Positions 19,273 through 28,758 are shown, numbered from the stretch's first letter. The stretch is DNA of 64,000 bases from Lysobacter enzymogenes (GCF_900106525.1 NZ_FNOG01000002.1:1-64000); one strand, 5' to 3'. The notes: generated from the sequence alone by a model not told the origin. Translations and numbers: made by a program.

Positions 19273-19820
19273 ACCGGTTGCCCTTGCGCAAACGTTTGAT
19301 CGCCGGCGAATCCGGTTGGTGCCTGCGCGCCAACCGCCTCGGCGAACGCAGCGGCTCGCGCGCTTATTTCGCCGCAGTCAGCCGGCTCGGCGACGGCGTG
19401 TTCTGGTATGTGCTGATGGCGGTGCTGGTGCTCGCCGACGGCTACGACGGCCTGCGCGCCAGCGCGCACCTGGCCGCCACCGGCGTGATCGCGCTGGCGC
19501 TGTACAAGGCGCTCAAGCGCTGGACCCGGCGCCCGCGCCCGTTCGCGTCCGACCAGCGCATCCACGCCTGGGTCGCGCCGCTGGACGAATTCAGCTTCCC
19601 GTCCGGGCATACCTTGCATGCGGTGGCCTTCAGCCTGGTGGCGATGGCGCACTATCCGGCGCTGGGCTGGATCCTGGTGCCGTTCACCGCGTCGGTGGCG
19701 GCCTCGCGCGTGGTGCTGGGGCTGCATTACCCCAGCGATGTATTGGCGGCGACGGTGATCGGCACGACCCTGGCGGGGATTTCGCTGTGGTTGGTGCCGG
19801 GGGTGTCGTTGTTCGCTTGA
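19269..19820 (+). CDS. PAP2-superfamily membrane phosphatase
   Basis: Integral-membrane lipid phosphatase of the PAP2/BacA-like undecaprenyl-pyrophosphate group. All three signature motifs are present: KRWTRRPRPF (C1, about residues 83-92), FPSGHTLHAVAF (C2) and SRVVLGLHYPSDVLAA (C3), within 183 residues and about five hydrophobic segments. ATG at 19269 overlaps the glycosyltransferase stop by 4 nt. Substrate could be phosphatidic acid or a polyprenyl pyrophosphate. Confidence 0.88.
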   Translation: MNRLPLRKRLIAGESGWCLRANRLGERSGSRAYFAAVSRLGDGVFWYVLMAVLVLADGYDGLRASAHLAATGVIALALYKALKRWTRRPRPFASDQRIHAWVAPLDEFSFPSGHTLHAVAFSLVAMAHYPALGWILVPFTASVAASRVVLGLHYPSDVLAATVIGTTLAGISLWLVPGVSLFA

Positions 19821-19853
19821 GTGCGCGGCGCGTAGCGTCGTCGTTTGATTTTC

Positions 19854-19917
19854 GCGGTCGCGGCTCGCGCCGCTCCTACAGGTAGCCCATGTAGGAGCGG
19901 CGCGAGCCGCGACCGCC
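19854..19917. repeat. REP inverted pair forming a long hairpin between convergent genes
   Basis: Two GTAGGAGCGGCGCGAGCC-type units in opposite orientation, 19854-19881 and 19890-19917, separated by 8 nt. They give a nearly perfect 27-bp stem. It sits between the convergent ends of the PAP2 gene (19820) and the nitrilase gene (19940), where it could serve as a bidirectional transcription or mRNA-decay barrier. Confidence 0.8.
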
Positions 19918-19939
19918 ATCGCTCACATTCGCCGCGCGC

Positions 19940-20833
19940 CTATTTCTCACCGCCCCACTGCGCCATCTGCGCCCGCGCCAGCGCCGGCTTCCACTGCCCG
20001 GCCCAGTCGCGATCGTTGGCCACCTGCGCGCGCTCGCGGCTGGCGTCCAACGCGGCGAAATCCAGTTCCGCGAACGCCCACGGCTGGCCGCCCTGGGTGC
20101 GCGCGAGCACGCCGTCGGCCGGCAGGCCCACGTCCATCGGCGCGTACACCGCCGCCTCGCCGGTGTTGGTGTCCAGCGCCGGGCTCCACAACGCCTCGCC
20201 CGCGGTCACCGCCTGGGCGACGAAGGCGCGGTTCTCCAGCGCGCGCGCCAGGCAGCCCACGCGCACGCGGGTGGCGCCGGCCTCGGTGTCGGTGCAGCTC
20301 GGCGCGAGCAACAGCCGCGCACCGGCTTCGCATTGCGCGCGCACCGGCAGTGGGAACTCGATGTCGTAGCAGATCGCGATGCCGGCGCGCTGGCCGGCCA
20401 GTTCGAAGGTCTTGAGCGCGTCGCCGGGCTCGATCACCCCGGCCTGTTTCTCGAACCCGGTCAGTTGCAACTTGTCCTGCCAAACGCGGCCGCCGTCGGG
20501 CGCGAAGGCGTAGCTGCGGTTGCGGTAGCGGCCGTGGCCGGGGTCGTAGAGAAAACTGCCCGCTACGATGTGCAGGCGCAGCTCGCGCGCGAGCAGGCCG
20601 AACAAGTCCAGCCACGCGCCGTGGTACTGCTGGGTCGCCACCAGCGAAGCGTGCAGATCGCCCTGGGTGGCGGCGCCGAAGGTCGCGCCCAATTCCAGGG
20701 ACAGATACTCCGGCAGCACCGCCAGCTGCGCGCCGCCGTTGCGCGCGGCGCTGAGCCACTGCGTCTGCTTGTCGGCGAACTCGGCGAAATCGCGCGGCGC
20801 GCCGATGCGGTATTTGGCCACCGCCACTTTCAT
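19940..20833 (-). CDS. Carbon-nitrogen hydrolase (nitrilase superfamily)
   Basis: A 297-residue amidase-type enzyme with the full catalytic triad: Glu42 (VLPEYLSLEL), Lys121 (WQDKLQLTGFE) and Cys155 (AICYDIEFPLPV). It hydrolyses a C-N bond of an amide or nitrile; the substrate is unknown. The start ATG (20831-20833) overlaps the upstream GNAT gene stop by 4 nt. A nitrilase coupled to an acetyltransferase recalls the fused nitrilase-GNAT proteins known in other bacteria. Confidence 0.9.
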   Translation of the reverse strand: MKVAVAKYRIGAPRDFAEFADKQTQWLSAARNGGAQLAVLPEYLSLELGATFGAATQGDLHASLVATQQYHGAWLDLFGLLARELRLHIVAGSFLYDPGHGRYRNRSYAFAPDGGRVWQDKLQLTGFEKQAGVIEPGDALKTFELAGQRAGIAICYDIEFPLPVRAQCEAGARLLLAPSCTDTEAGATRVRVGCLARALENRAFVAQAVTAGEALWSPALDTNTGEAAVYAPMDVGLPADGVLARTQGGQPWAFAELDFAALDASRERAQVANDRDWAGQWKPALARAQMAQWGGEK

Positions 20834-21438
20834 CGCGCACGCTCCAGCGGCCGCAACCAGAAGCTCAGGGAATGCTCGCGCTCGCCGCGGCCGACCTCGT
20901 TCCACGGCAACTTGGCCACCAGCTCCGGACGATGGGTGTAGCCGCGTTTCTTCCAGAACGCCTCGTTGCCGCGATGGAAGGCCGGCCGGCGCGGATCGCC
21001 GGGCTCGCGGTCGACCGCGCAGAACGTGGTCCAGCGGAAATCGCCGAGCGCGCGCGCATGCGCCTCGCGCAGGTCGAAGAAGCGGTGGCCGACGCCGCGG
21101 CCGCGGTACTCGGGCAGCAGCACCGATTCGCCGCAGTAGAACACGTGCTCGATGCGGACCAGATGGCCGTCGAAGGCGGCGCGGATCTCGGCCGTCTCGT
21201 CGGCCAGCGGCAGCCCGGTGGACGCGCCGACGATGCGCTCGCCGTCGAAGGCCAGCACCGCCACGCTGCGCCACGAGTCGCGGTAGACCTGCAGATACTT
21301 GGCCTCGTAGGCGGCGTCGCCGTCGTACAGGTACGGCCATTCGCGGAACACCGCGATGCGCAGCGCCGCGATCGCGTTCAGGTACGGCGCGATCTCGGCC
21401 CCGGTGAAACTGCGAAGGGTGGGCATCGGTTTCTTCAT
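20830..21438 (-). CDS. GNAT-family N-acetyltransferase
   Basis: A 202-residue acetyltransferase. The acetyl-CoA pyrophosphate loop is visible as LLPEYRGRGVGHRFFDLREA; N-terminal LRIAVFREWPYLYDGDAAYE is characteristic of a subgroup often found beside nitrilase-type enzymes. The C-terminal half (HRGNEAFWKKRGYTHRPELV) holds the usual last helix and strand. Start at MKKPMPTL (21438); MPTL at 21426 is an alternative. First gene of the two-gene unit; substrate unknown. Confidence 0.87.
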   Translation of the reverse strand: MKKPMPTLRSFTGAEIAPYLNAIAALRIAVFREWPYLYDGDAAYEAKYLQVYRDSWRSVAVLAFDGERIVGASTGLPLADETAEIRAAFDGHLVRIEHVFYCGESVLLPEYRGRGVGHRFFDLREAHARALGDFRWTTFCAVDREPGDPRRPAFHRGNEAFWKKRGYTHRPELVAKLPWNEVGRGEREHSLSFWLRPLERAR

Positions 21439-21546
21439 CCGCTCATCTTAGGCAAAAGCGCAGGCCGGCGCGGTCACAAATACGGCGGCGGGCCATGCGG
21501 CCCGCCGCCGTCGGGACTCAAACGTCCGGCGCAGCGGTTGCGCCGG

Positions 21547-23016
21547 TCATGCGCCGGCCGGCGCGTCCGGCGGCGACGGCGCCGTGGGCTGCGACGGCGA
21601 CTGCGGCGGCAGCGGCGGCGGCACGTCGGCGCGCTTGGCCGGGGCGCCGAGCTGGTACCAGTCGACCTTGCGGGTGATGACCATGATCGCGGCCAGGATC
21701 AGGAACAACAGGCCGGCGCCGAGCACCAGCGCGTTGTCCTCGGAGATCAGCAAGCCGTACAGCGCGCCATACAGCGTCACCAGCATCGCGCCGAAGCCGA
21801 GCGCGCGCACCAGGCTGCGCAGCACCGCGCTGAGATAGAACACCAGCAAGCCGATGCAGGCGACGCTGGCGATCAGATACGACAGGCCGAAATCGATGTG
21901 CTCGCTCAGGCTGACCAGCAGCAGGAAGAAGATCGCCAGGGCCAGGCCGACCAGGCCGTACTGGATCGGGTGGATGCGCAGTTGCTTGATCAGCTCGAAC
22001 ATGAAGAAGCCGACGAAGGTCAGCAGCACGAACAGCAGGCCGTACTTGGTCGCGCGGTCGGCCTGCGAATAGACGTTGACCGGATCCTTGAGGGTGATCT
22101 GGACCGCGTTGATCTCGCTGCCCAGGTCGGCGGCGACATCGAAGCCGTCTTCGCCGCGGCCCGACAGCGCCACCGACGGCAGCACCGCGCCGGCGGCGTA
22201 CTGGCGCTGGGCGTTGGTGGCCACCGAGGACACCCGCCAATCGGCGCGGAAACCGTCGGCGCCGATGCTGTCCGAGCTCGGCGGGAAGCTGCCGCCGTAG
22301 TTCGGATGCGGCCACTTGGAACGCAGCGAGAAGCGGTTGTCCTTGCCCAGCGGCACCAGCGCCAGCGATTCGGTGCCGCCCAGGACGAACTCCAGTTCGC
22401 TCTGCGCCTTCAACTGCGTCGCCGGCGCCGGCGCGGCCAGCCGCACATGCACGCCGCCGCCGTCGCGCGCGCCCTGGCCGTCCTCGATCGCCGCCTCCAC
22501 GCCGTCCAGGCGCAGCTTGGGATCGCGCAGGCCGCGCACGTCGGCGAAGGCGTAGCTCAGCCACGGCTTGCCGATGCTGCGGGCGATGCCGTTGACCGTG
22601 GTGCCGGCGGCGGCGACCGGGTTGGCCGGGATATCGGCGGCGAAGCTGGCCTTGGCCTTGCCCTGCCATTCGTACACCAGCACCTTGTACAGGCCCAGCG
22701 TGCGCTCGCGCGGGACGATCTCGCCCTCGACTTCGAGCTTGCTGGGGAAATAGATCCAGCGACCCTGCTCGCGGTGAGCGACGCGCTTGAGCACGCCCTT
22801 GTCGTCCTTTTCCTCGCTGATCCAGGTGTCCTCGTAGGGCACGATCAGCGCCGGCCCGGAGAACGCCTGCGCGCCGGCGTAGCTGCGCGCCACCGTGGCC
22901 ACCGCCTGGGCGCGGTAGGTCTGGCGTTCGCCGATCACCCCGCCGATCATCAGCAGCGGCACCAAGATCGCCAGGGTCAGCCCCAGCACCATCAACATTT
23001 TCAACCAGACCCGCAT
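21547..23016 (-). CDS. creD: Cell envelope integrity inner-membrane protein CreD
   Basis: Target of the CreBC two-component system; inner-membrane protein linked in enterics and Pseudomonas to envelope integrity, colicin tolerance and beta-lactam response. One N-terminal membrane segment (MRVWLKMLMVLGLTLAILVP), a large periplasmic domain (about residues 35-310), then five to six membrane segments starting at KYGLLFVLLTFVGFFMFELI and including IHPIQYGLVGLALAIFFLLL. A Pro/Ala tail ends the 489-residue protein. ATG 23016 has AAGGAG 7 nt upstream. A perfect cre-tag lies about 93 nt upstream of the start. Confidence 0.92.
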   Translation of the reverse strand: MRVWLKMLMVLGLTLAILVPLLMIGGVIGERQTYRAQAVATVARSYAGAQAFSGPALIVPYEDTWISEEKDDKGVLKRVAHREQGRWIYFPSKLEVEGEIVPRERTLGLYKVLVYEWQGKAKASFAADIPANPVAAAGTTVNGIARSIGKPWLSYAFADVRGLRDPKLRLDGVEAAIEDGQGARDGGGVHVRLAAPAPATQLKAQSELEFVLGGTESLALVPLGKDNRFSLRSKWPHPNYGGSFPPSSDSIGADGFRADWRVSSVATNAQRQYAAGAVLPSVALSGRGEDGFDVAADLGSEINAVQITLKDPVNVYSQADRATKYGLLFVLLTFVGFFMFELIKQLRIHPIQYGLVGLALAIFFLLLVSLSEHIDFGLSYLIASVACIGLLVFYLSAVLRSLVRALGFGAMLVTLYGALYGLLISEDNALVLGAGLLFLILAAIMVITRKVDWYQLGAPAKRADVPPPLPPQSPSQPTAPSPPDAPAGA

Positions 23017-23108
23017 GTCGTGCTCCTTGTCCGCGAGGTTGTCCGCGACGTTGCCGGCAAGCTTGGGAGGCGTGTGCGGAGGCGCGATGGCGAGGCGGTG
23101 CGGCGAGG

Positions 23109-23124
23109 GTGAAGCAGCGGTGAA
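23109..23124 (-). promoter_or_regulatory. cre-tag (CreB binding site) between creD and the divergent PcfJ-like gene
   Basis: On the minus strand it reads TTCAC-CGCTGC-TTCAC, an exact match to the published CreB direct-repeat consensus TTCAC-N6-TTCAC. It lies 93 nt upstream of the creD start codon and 134 nt upstream of the divergent gene at 23258. CreB and CreC are encoded about 4.2 kb away in the same window, which supports function. Confidence 0.8.
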
Positions 23125-23257
23125 GCGGCCGCTGCGCTGCGCGGGGCCTTGGGGCCGGCGCGCGGAGCGGGGATACTGGGCGCGGCCGCTGCGCCCCGGC
23201 GGCCGCTTCCCTACCCCTCTTTCGCCGCTGCGCACGCCACCACAACCAAACACCGGA

Positions 23258-25180
23258 ATGGATTCCCCCACCGACCATCCGCACGGCGCCGCGCGCGACG
23301 TCATCAACGCCGACGCGATCCGCGCCGCGATCGACCGCCGCAGCCAGCAGCGCCGCGACCACGCCGACATCGCGCGCTGGCTGCGCAGCCATTTCTTCCG
23401 CTGGGCGATCAACCGCTTCGCCCACGTCATGCCGGTGCGCAGCGTCGAGCAGTGGCGGGTGTGCATGGGCGCGCGCACGCCGCCGGACTGGTTCCTGCGC
23501 AAGCTCGACGCGGTCGGCGCGGCGGCGATGCTCTACATCGATCCCGAACACCGCCTGCTGCGCGAGCGCGAAAGCCGCATGGTCGAGTTCTTCGACGCGC
23601 GCCTGCATTCGCGCCTGGCCGGCAAGTTCCACCGCATCGCCTTCGACGCCGCCGACGCGGCCTGGCAGCGCGACCACGAGCGCATGCAGCGGCGCAGCGG
23701 CCGCGGCTGGTGGCCGAGCCAGCCGCACGCGCTGAGCGAGATCGCGGCGACGCCGAACGGCCGCTTCGTCGAACTGCGCGGCAGCGGCCGCAGCCTGCGC
23801 GCGGAACTGGCCTACGAGTCGTTCCACATGCAGCATTGCCTGGGCCAGTTCGCCCAGCGCGAGCGGCTCGAAGGCGGTTACGGCGAGCATTACGCGCACG
23901 GCTGCGAGCAAGGCCGGATCCGCTTGTTCAGCCTGCGCGACGGCGGCAACCGCCCGCACGTGACCGTCAGCCTGGTCCAGGATCTGGACGAGTGGAGCGT
24001 GGAGCAGATCAAGGGCAAGCAGAACGCCGTGCCGTCGGCCAAGTACCTGCCCGACGTGCTGTGTCTGCTCGACGCGCTGCGCCCGCGCGACAACGGCAGC
24101 CACGACTTGCTGCAACTGGGCATCGTCGCCCACGAATGCGACGGCGCCACACGCTATGTCGCCTACGCCGCGCTCGACGAGCCCGCGCGCCAACATGCGT
24201 TGCTCGGCGCCGCGCCGCACCTGCTGCGCCAGCACCCGCGCCCGGATCCGCTGGTGCAGTGGCTGGCGCTGGGCGCGGGCGCGGCGGTGCTGGGCGAAGT
24301 CGCCGCGCCGCACGGGCCGGTGCTGGCGGCGTTGCAGCTCATGCAGGCGCAGGCCGATGCGCATTCGGGCGCGAACGATCCGGAAGCGGCCGATCCGGAC
24401 GCCGGCGACATCGCGACCCAGCGCCGCGAACGACTGAACGCCGCGCTCGCGCAGCACTTCCCGCAATGGCTGGTCCGCCCGACCGATGCGGCCGCGCACG
24501 CAGACACCAATGAGCGGCGCGGTTGGCTGCGCCGCTGGCTGAGCAACGCCCCGCCCAGCGCCGCGACCCAGGCGCGCCCGCACCGACAGTGGGCGCTGGC
24601 CGTGGCCGAACCGCTGTTGTTCCGGCTCGGCCTCGACGGCGGCATCGCGCGCGATCGGCTGGCCGCGCCCGCCGACGTGCCGCAGCGGCTGCGCGAGCAG
24701 GTCGAAGCCGAGCTCGCCGAACGCGACGACGACGCCAGCGCCGCCGCGCGGCGTTTTTGCGCCGAGTTCTTCCGCATCCCCTGCCTCGCCCATCCCACTC
24801 TCGGCGAAGCCCGCCAAGCCCCCGGCGAAGACGCCGCACGCGACCTGCTGGCCTGGCACGCGATGCGCCAGAGCTATCTGCTGCGGCTGCTCGCGGCCTG
24901 GCAGCGGATCGACGATGCGCAGGGCTGGACGCTGGCGCTGCTCAACGCCCGGCGCGTGCAGGACTGCTTCGACTCCTGGCCCGAGTTCGGCGCCGCGGCC
25001 GCGCGCGGCCACGCGACCTGGCTGCGCTGGAACGGCCGCGAAGCGCGCCACGCCCGCGCCACCGAAGTGGCCTTGCAGGATTTCCAGGAACAGTTCGGCT
25101 GCCCGTGGCAGCGCCTGCGCTGGTCCGATTTCGACTTGGCCCAGGCCATCGCCGCGCCTGCCGCGCGCGTCGAGGCCTGA
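23258..25180 (+). CDS. PcfJ-like domain protein, 640 aa
   Basis: Function unknown. The middle of the protein resembles PcfJ-type proteins: FHMQHCLGQFAQRERLEGGY (His/Cys pair), IRLFSLRDGGNRPHVTVSLV and VEQIKGKQNAVPSAKYLPDV. PcfJ proteins occur on conjugative plasmids, phages and some chromosomes, and no activity has been proven. N-terminal 190 residues are Arg-rich and helical (RWLRSHFFRWAINRFAHVM). The C-terminal 300 residues are Ala/Leu/Arg helical with no motif I recognise. No signal peptide. ATG 23258 follows CCGGA. It faces creD across the cre-tag and is followed 34 nt later by a second unknown gene. Confidence 0.75.
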   Translation: MDSPTDHPHGAARDVINADAIRAAIDRRSQQRRDHADIARWLRSHFFRWAINRFAHVMPVRSVEQWRVCMGARTPPDWFLRKLDAVGAAAMLYIDPEHRLLRERESRMVEFFDARLHSRLAGKFHRIAFDAADAAWQRDHERMQRRSGRGWWPSQPHALSEIAATPNGRFVELRGSGRSLRAELAYESFHMQHCLGQFAQRERLEGGYGEHYAHGCEQGRIRLFSLRDGGNRPHVTVSLVQDLDEWSVEQIKGKQNAVPSAKYLPDVLCLLDALRPRDNGSHDLLQLGIVAHECDGATRYVAYAALDEPARQHALLGAAPHLLRQHPRPDPLVQWLALGAGAAVLGEVAAPHGPVLAALQLMQAQADAHSGANDPEAADPDAGDIATQRRERLNAALAQHFPQWLVRPTDAAAHADTNERRGWLRRWLSNAPPSAATQARPHRQWALAVAEPLLFRLGLDGGIARDRLAAPADVPQRLREQVEAELAERDDDASAAARRFCAEFFRIPCLAHPTLGEARQAPGEDAARDLLAWHAMRQSYLLRLLAAWQRIDDAQGWTLALLNARRVQDCFDSWPEFGAAAARGHATWLRWNGREARHARATEVALQDFQEQFGCPWQRLRWSDFDLAQAIAAPAARVEA

Positions 25181-25214
25181 GCCGCTCCTTCTTCTTTTCG
25201 TACAGGTAACGCGC

Positions 25215-27245
25215 ATGTCCGAGATCCAAGCCCAATCCGTCGCCGAGTCCCTGGTCGCCGATGTCTGCGTCGATTACGACGCGTGGCTGCCGCAACGCGC
25301 CTGGGACGAACTCGAACGCGCGCTGGCGGCGCTGCGCGACGCGCCGCACGACCGCAACGGGCAGCGCGACTACTACGGCGCCTATCGCGAATTCGCCGAT
25401 TACAGCCACCGCCACGGCAGCGAAGCGCTAGCCGCGCTGCGGCACTGGCGCGCGGACCGGCCCGACAGCGAGTTCCCCGCGTTGCTGGAAGCCGCCTACT
25501 GGACGTCGTGGTTCGAACGCTATCGCTCCACTTCGACCGTCGACCAAGTGACCGCGGCGATGTGGGCGGCCGCGCGCACCGCGCAGGACGCGCTGCTGTG
25601 CACGGTGGTGCGGATGCTCGAGCGCGGCGGCAACGGCTGGCCGGCGCTGGCCAGCACGATCTACACCGTCGCCGCGCTGGGCGAGCCGGACTGGTGGACG
25701 CGCTGGCTGCTCGCGGGCGAGCGCCCGGCCTCGCTGCCGGCGCACGGCGCCTCGGTCGAGATCGACGAATTGCTGGCGCCGTCCGGCGCGGTCGAGGCCG
25801 TGCGCGAGTACGCGCAGGCGCTGCCCGCGCAACTGCCGGCAGTGCTGACCGGCGAGGCGCTGGCATGGCGGCGCGCGCAGGACGAGGACGGCCCGGCGCC
25901 GCAGCAGTACTGGCTGCGCGCGGCGTTCGCGCTGGATCCGTCCGCATTGGAAGCCGCGGTCGTCTACGTCTCGCTGCGCATGCCGCGCTGGGGCGGCAGT
26001 TGGGAGGAGATGCTCGCCTTCGCCGATTCGCCGCTGTGCGACCGCTTCGACGAGGAAGAGCGCAACGTGCTGCGCTTCTTCGCCTGGTTCGACGAACTGG
26101 AAGTCGACGACAGCGCCTGGCTGGAAGACCCGCGCGTGCTGCGCCACCACCTGCGCCTGGGCCAGCAGTTGCTGGAGCGGCCGCTGCCGCAGAACCTGCG
26201 CGGCCGCGTGCATAAGTACCTGGCTTATCTGGAAGCGCTCAACGGCCGCATCGACGCGGCCTGCGCGCACTACCCGCACAGCGCGCCGCACAACCATTAC
26301 CAGGAATGGGAAATCGTCCGCGCGGTGTGGACCTGGGCGGCCAGCGAGGATCGCGGCCCGTGGCTGGGCCGCATCGCCGAGACCAACCGCCTGGTCAGCG
26401 CGCACGGCGCCGCGCTGTACGGCCTGCTCAGCCTCAACGGCTGGGCCGGCGTGCAGCGCCGGCCCGAGGTCGCCGACGCCTGGTTCGAGCGCGCCGTCGC
26501 CGCCACGCCCGACCCGAGCAGCGTGCCGAGTTCGCCGTTCAACGCGCTGTCGGACCTGGCCGATCTGTACGGCTCGGCGGCGCTGCGGCCGATGTGGCTC
26601 AGGGCCGCCGAACTCGGCGACGCTTCCGCGCAGTTCCGCTGCGGCGCGTTGTTCGCCGACGAGGACAACGACATGGCGCGCGCGATCGAGTACTACCGCC
26701 TTGCCGCCGACAACCGCCACGAGGTGGCGATGTACAACGTCGCCTCGCTGTCGCTGATTCCGGTGCGCGACGGCGAAGTCGCCGGCGCGCAGGCCGAAGC
26801 GGTGGCGCGCGACGCGCTGGGCTATCTCGACCGCGCGCTGGCGCGCACCGAGCACCTCTTCGCGCAGGATACGACCGAGTTCAACCAGGAACAGTTGGAA
26901 CGGGTCAAGGATCTCTACGGCACGGTGTTGTTCAGCGACTGGGCGCCGTTGAGCGCGCGCCAGCGCGCGCTGCCGCAGGTGCTGGCCTTCGCCCGCCAGG
27001 GCCGGTTCAACTCGATGGTCTCGCTGGGCTGGTGGTACGGCGACAAGGACCTGGCCGCGTTCGATTTCGAGGAAGCGGTGTACTGGATCGAAGCCGCGCG
27101 CCATCTCGAGCCCGACAGCGAGTACGTGCACAAGCTGCGCGCTTACATCGAGGTCGATACGTTCTTCGGCCGGATGAAGTTCGCCTCGGCGCAGAGCAAG
27201 GCCAAGCGCCGCGGCTTCCCGGGCCAGGACGACGCGGGGCTGTAA
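25215..27245 (+). CDS. Large helical-repeat protein with Sel1-like repeats (DUF4034-like)
   Basis: A 676-residue, Trp-rich, apparently soluble protein; no signal peptide. The centre, with AAFALDPSALEAAVVYVSLR and MPRWGGSWEEMLAFADSPL, resembles DUF4034 proteins. Residues about 450-520 contain Sel1/TPR-like helical repeats (AELGDASAQFRCGALFADED, MARAIEYYRLAADNRHEVAM). The function is probably protein-protein interaction, but I cannot name a partner. ATG 25215 follows AGGTAAC 7-13 nt upstream. Probably co-transcribed with the PcfJ-like gene 34 nt upstream; convergent with creC, whose stop is only 45 nt away. Confidence 0.75.
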   Translation: MSEIQAQSVAESLVADVCVDYDAWLPQRAWDELERALAALRDAPHDRNGQRDYYGAYREFADYSHRHGSEALAALRHWRADRPDSEFPALLEAAYWTSWFERYRSTSTVDQVTAAMWAAARTAQDALLCTVVRMLERGGNGWPALASTIYTVAALGEPDWWTRWLLAGERPASLPAHGASVEIDELLAPSGAVEAVREYAQALPAQLPAVLTGEALAWRRAQDEDGPAPQQYWLRAAFALDPSALEAAVVYVSLRMPRWGGSWEEMLAFADSPLCDRFDEEERNVLRFFAWFDELEVDDSAWLEDPRVLRHHLRLGQQLLERPLPQNLRGRVHKYLAYLEALNGRIDAACAHYPHSAPHNHYQEWEIVRAVWTWAASEDRGPWLGRIAETNRLVSAHGAALYGLLSLNGWAGVQRRPEVADAWFERAVAATPDPSSVPSSPFNALSDLADLYGSAALRPMWLRAAELGDASAQFRCGALFADEDNDMARAIEYYRLAADNRHEVAMYNVASLSLIPVRDGEVAGAQAEAVARDALGYLDRALARTEHLFAQDTTEFNQEQLERVKDLYGTVLFSDWAPLSARQRALPQVLAFARQGRFNSMVSLGWWYGDKDLAAFDFEEAVYWIEAARHLEPDSEYVHKLRAYIEVDTFFGRMKFASAQSKAKRRGFPGQDDAGL

Positions 27246-27290
27246 ACAGCAGTGCGGGCGGCGCGGCGCGACCCAGCCGCGCCGCCTGGT

Positions 27291-28733
27291 TCAACCCGGC
27301 ACGCTCAAACTCGCCTGCGCGCCGCCGCCGTCGCGATTGGCCAGCGCGGCCTCGCCGCCGTGCAGCGCCGCCACTTCGGCCACGAAGCACAGCCCCAGGC
27401 CGCTGCTGCGGCTGCCGCCGGCCGGGCGCGGCAGCGAGTAGAAGCGCTCGAACACCCGGCCCAGCGCGTAGTCGGGCACGCCGGGGCCGCGGTCGCCGAT
27501 CTCGATGCGCTGGCGGTCGCCGTCGCGGCGCAGGCGCAGCAGGATCTCGCCGCCCTCGGGCGAAAAATCGGCGGCGTTGTCGATCAGGTTGACCAGCGCC
27601 TGGCGCAGCAGGAAGGCATCGCCCTGCACCGGCGGCAGGTTCGGTTCCAGGTCCAGCAGCAGCTTGGCGCCGCTGTCGCGCAGGCGTTGGGCGCAGTGCT
27701 CGGCCGCTTCCTGGGCGATCGCAGCGAGCGCCGCAGGTTCGGGCTTGTCCAGGCTCTGGCGGTGTTCCACCGCGGCCAGCGCCAGCAGCTTGTCGATCAT
27801 CTGCGCCAGGCGCTCGGCCTGGCGACGGATGCTGCCGGCGAAGCGGGCGCGGTCGGCGTCGCCCATGCCGGCTTCGCCGGGCGGCGATTCCAGCAGCTCG
27901 GCGCTGCCGCGGATCGCCGCCAGCGGGCTCTTCATTTCGTGGGTCAGGGTGTGCACGTACTGCTCGACGTACTGCTTGCCCTCCAGGCGCGAGCGCATCG
28001 TCTCCAGCGCGCGGCCGAGTTCGCCGAACTCGCCGGCCGCGTCCGGCGCGGTCGCGCGCGCGCCGGCGGTGACCGCGTTGGCGTAACGCCGCAGCAAGCC
28101 GATCTGGCGCGACAGCCACCACGACACGCCCACCCCGACCAACAGCGCCGCGCCCATCAGCACGAAGCCCCAGCGCGCCACCACGCGCTGGCTGCGGGCG
28201 ATGAACGGCGCGATCGCGCTGTTGGGCTTGGCCACGCTGAGCGCGCCCACGATCCGGCCGGCGTCGTCGCGGATCGGCGCGGCCACGTGCATCACCGTGT
28301 CGTCGGGGTCGCCGCTTTCGCCCGGGCTGGAACGCGCGCCGTAGCTGCCGCGCAAGGTCAGGTAGACATCGTTCCAGCGCGAATAATCCTTGCCCACGTC
28401 GCGCCCGGAACTGTCGAACACCACCTTGCCGCTGGCGTCGGTGACGTAGACGCGATAGCTGGACGAGCGCTTGCGGAAGCCCCAGATCGCCGCGCCGACA
28501 TCGCGCGCGGCCAGCGCGCGCACGCGCTTGGCGAAATCGCCCTGGTCGATGCGCCCGGCCAGGAAGTCGTCGGCGGCCAGTTCGGCCAGCACGTTGGCGG
28601 TGTCGACCAGGGTGTCTTCCATCGCCTGGCGCACGCCCGGCTTGACCTCGGCCACGAACACCCGCGCCAGCAAGGTCGCGGCCAGCGCCACGATCAGGAA
28701 ATAGCCGAGGAAGATCCGCAGTCCGATTTTCAT
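27291..28733 (-). CDS. creC: Sensor histidine kinase CreC
   Basis: Membrane sensor kinase of the Cre system. First membrane segment at IFLGYFLIVALAATLLA, a periplasmic sensing region (about residues 30-190) and a second segment WGFVLMGAALLVGVGVSWWL. HAMP-like linker, then H-box LTHEMKSPLAAIRGSAELLE, N-box LVNLIDNAADFSPEGG and GDRGPGVPDYALGRVFERFY continuing SLPRP, a segment typical of CreC, then SSGLGLCFVAEVA. 480 residues matches E. coli CreC (474). Lies 25 nt downstream of creB in the same operon. Confidence 0.92.
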   Translation of the reverse strand: MKIGLRIFLGYFLIVALAATLLARVFVAEVKPGVRQAMEDTLVDTANVLAELAADDFLAGRIDQGDFAKRVRALAARDVGAAIWGFRKRSSSYRVYVTDASGKVVFDSSGRDVGKDYSRWNDVYLTLRGSYGARSSPGESGDPDDTVMHVAAPIRDDAGRIVGALSVAKPNSAIAPFIARSQRVVARWGFVLMGAALLVGVGVSWWLSRQIGLLRRYANAVTAGARATAPDAAGEFGELGRALETMRSRLEGKQYVEQYVHTLTHEMKSPLAAIRGSAELLESPPGEAGMGDADRARFAGSIRRQAERLAQMIDKLLALAAVEHRQSLDKPEPAALAAIAQEAAEHCAQRLRDSGAKLLLDLEPNLPPVQGDAFLLRQALVNLIDNAADFSPEGGEILLRLRRDGDRQRIEIGDRGPGVPDYALGRVFERFYSLPRPAGGSRSSGLGLCFVAEVAALHGGEAALANRDGGGAQASLSVPG

Positions 28734-28758
28734 GCGCGCGCGCCTTCGCTCCGCATGC

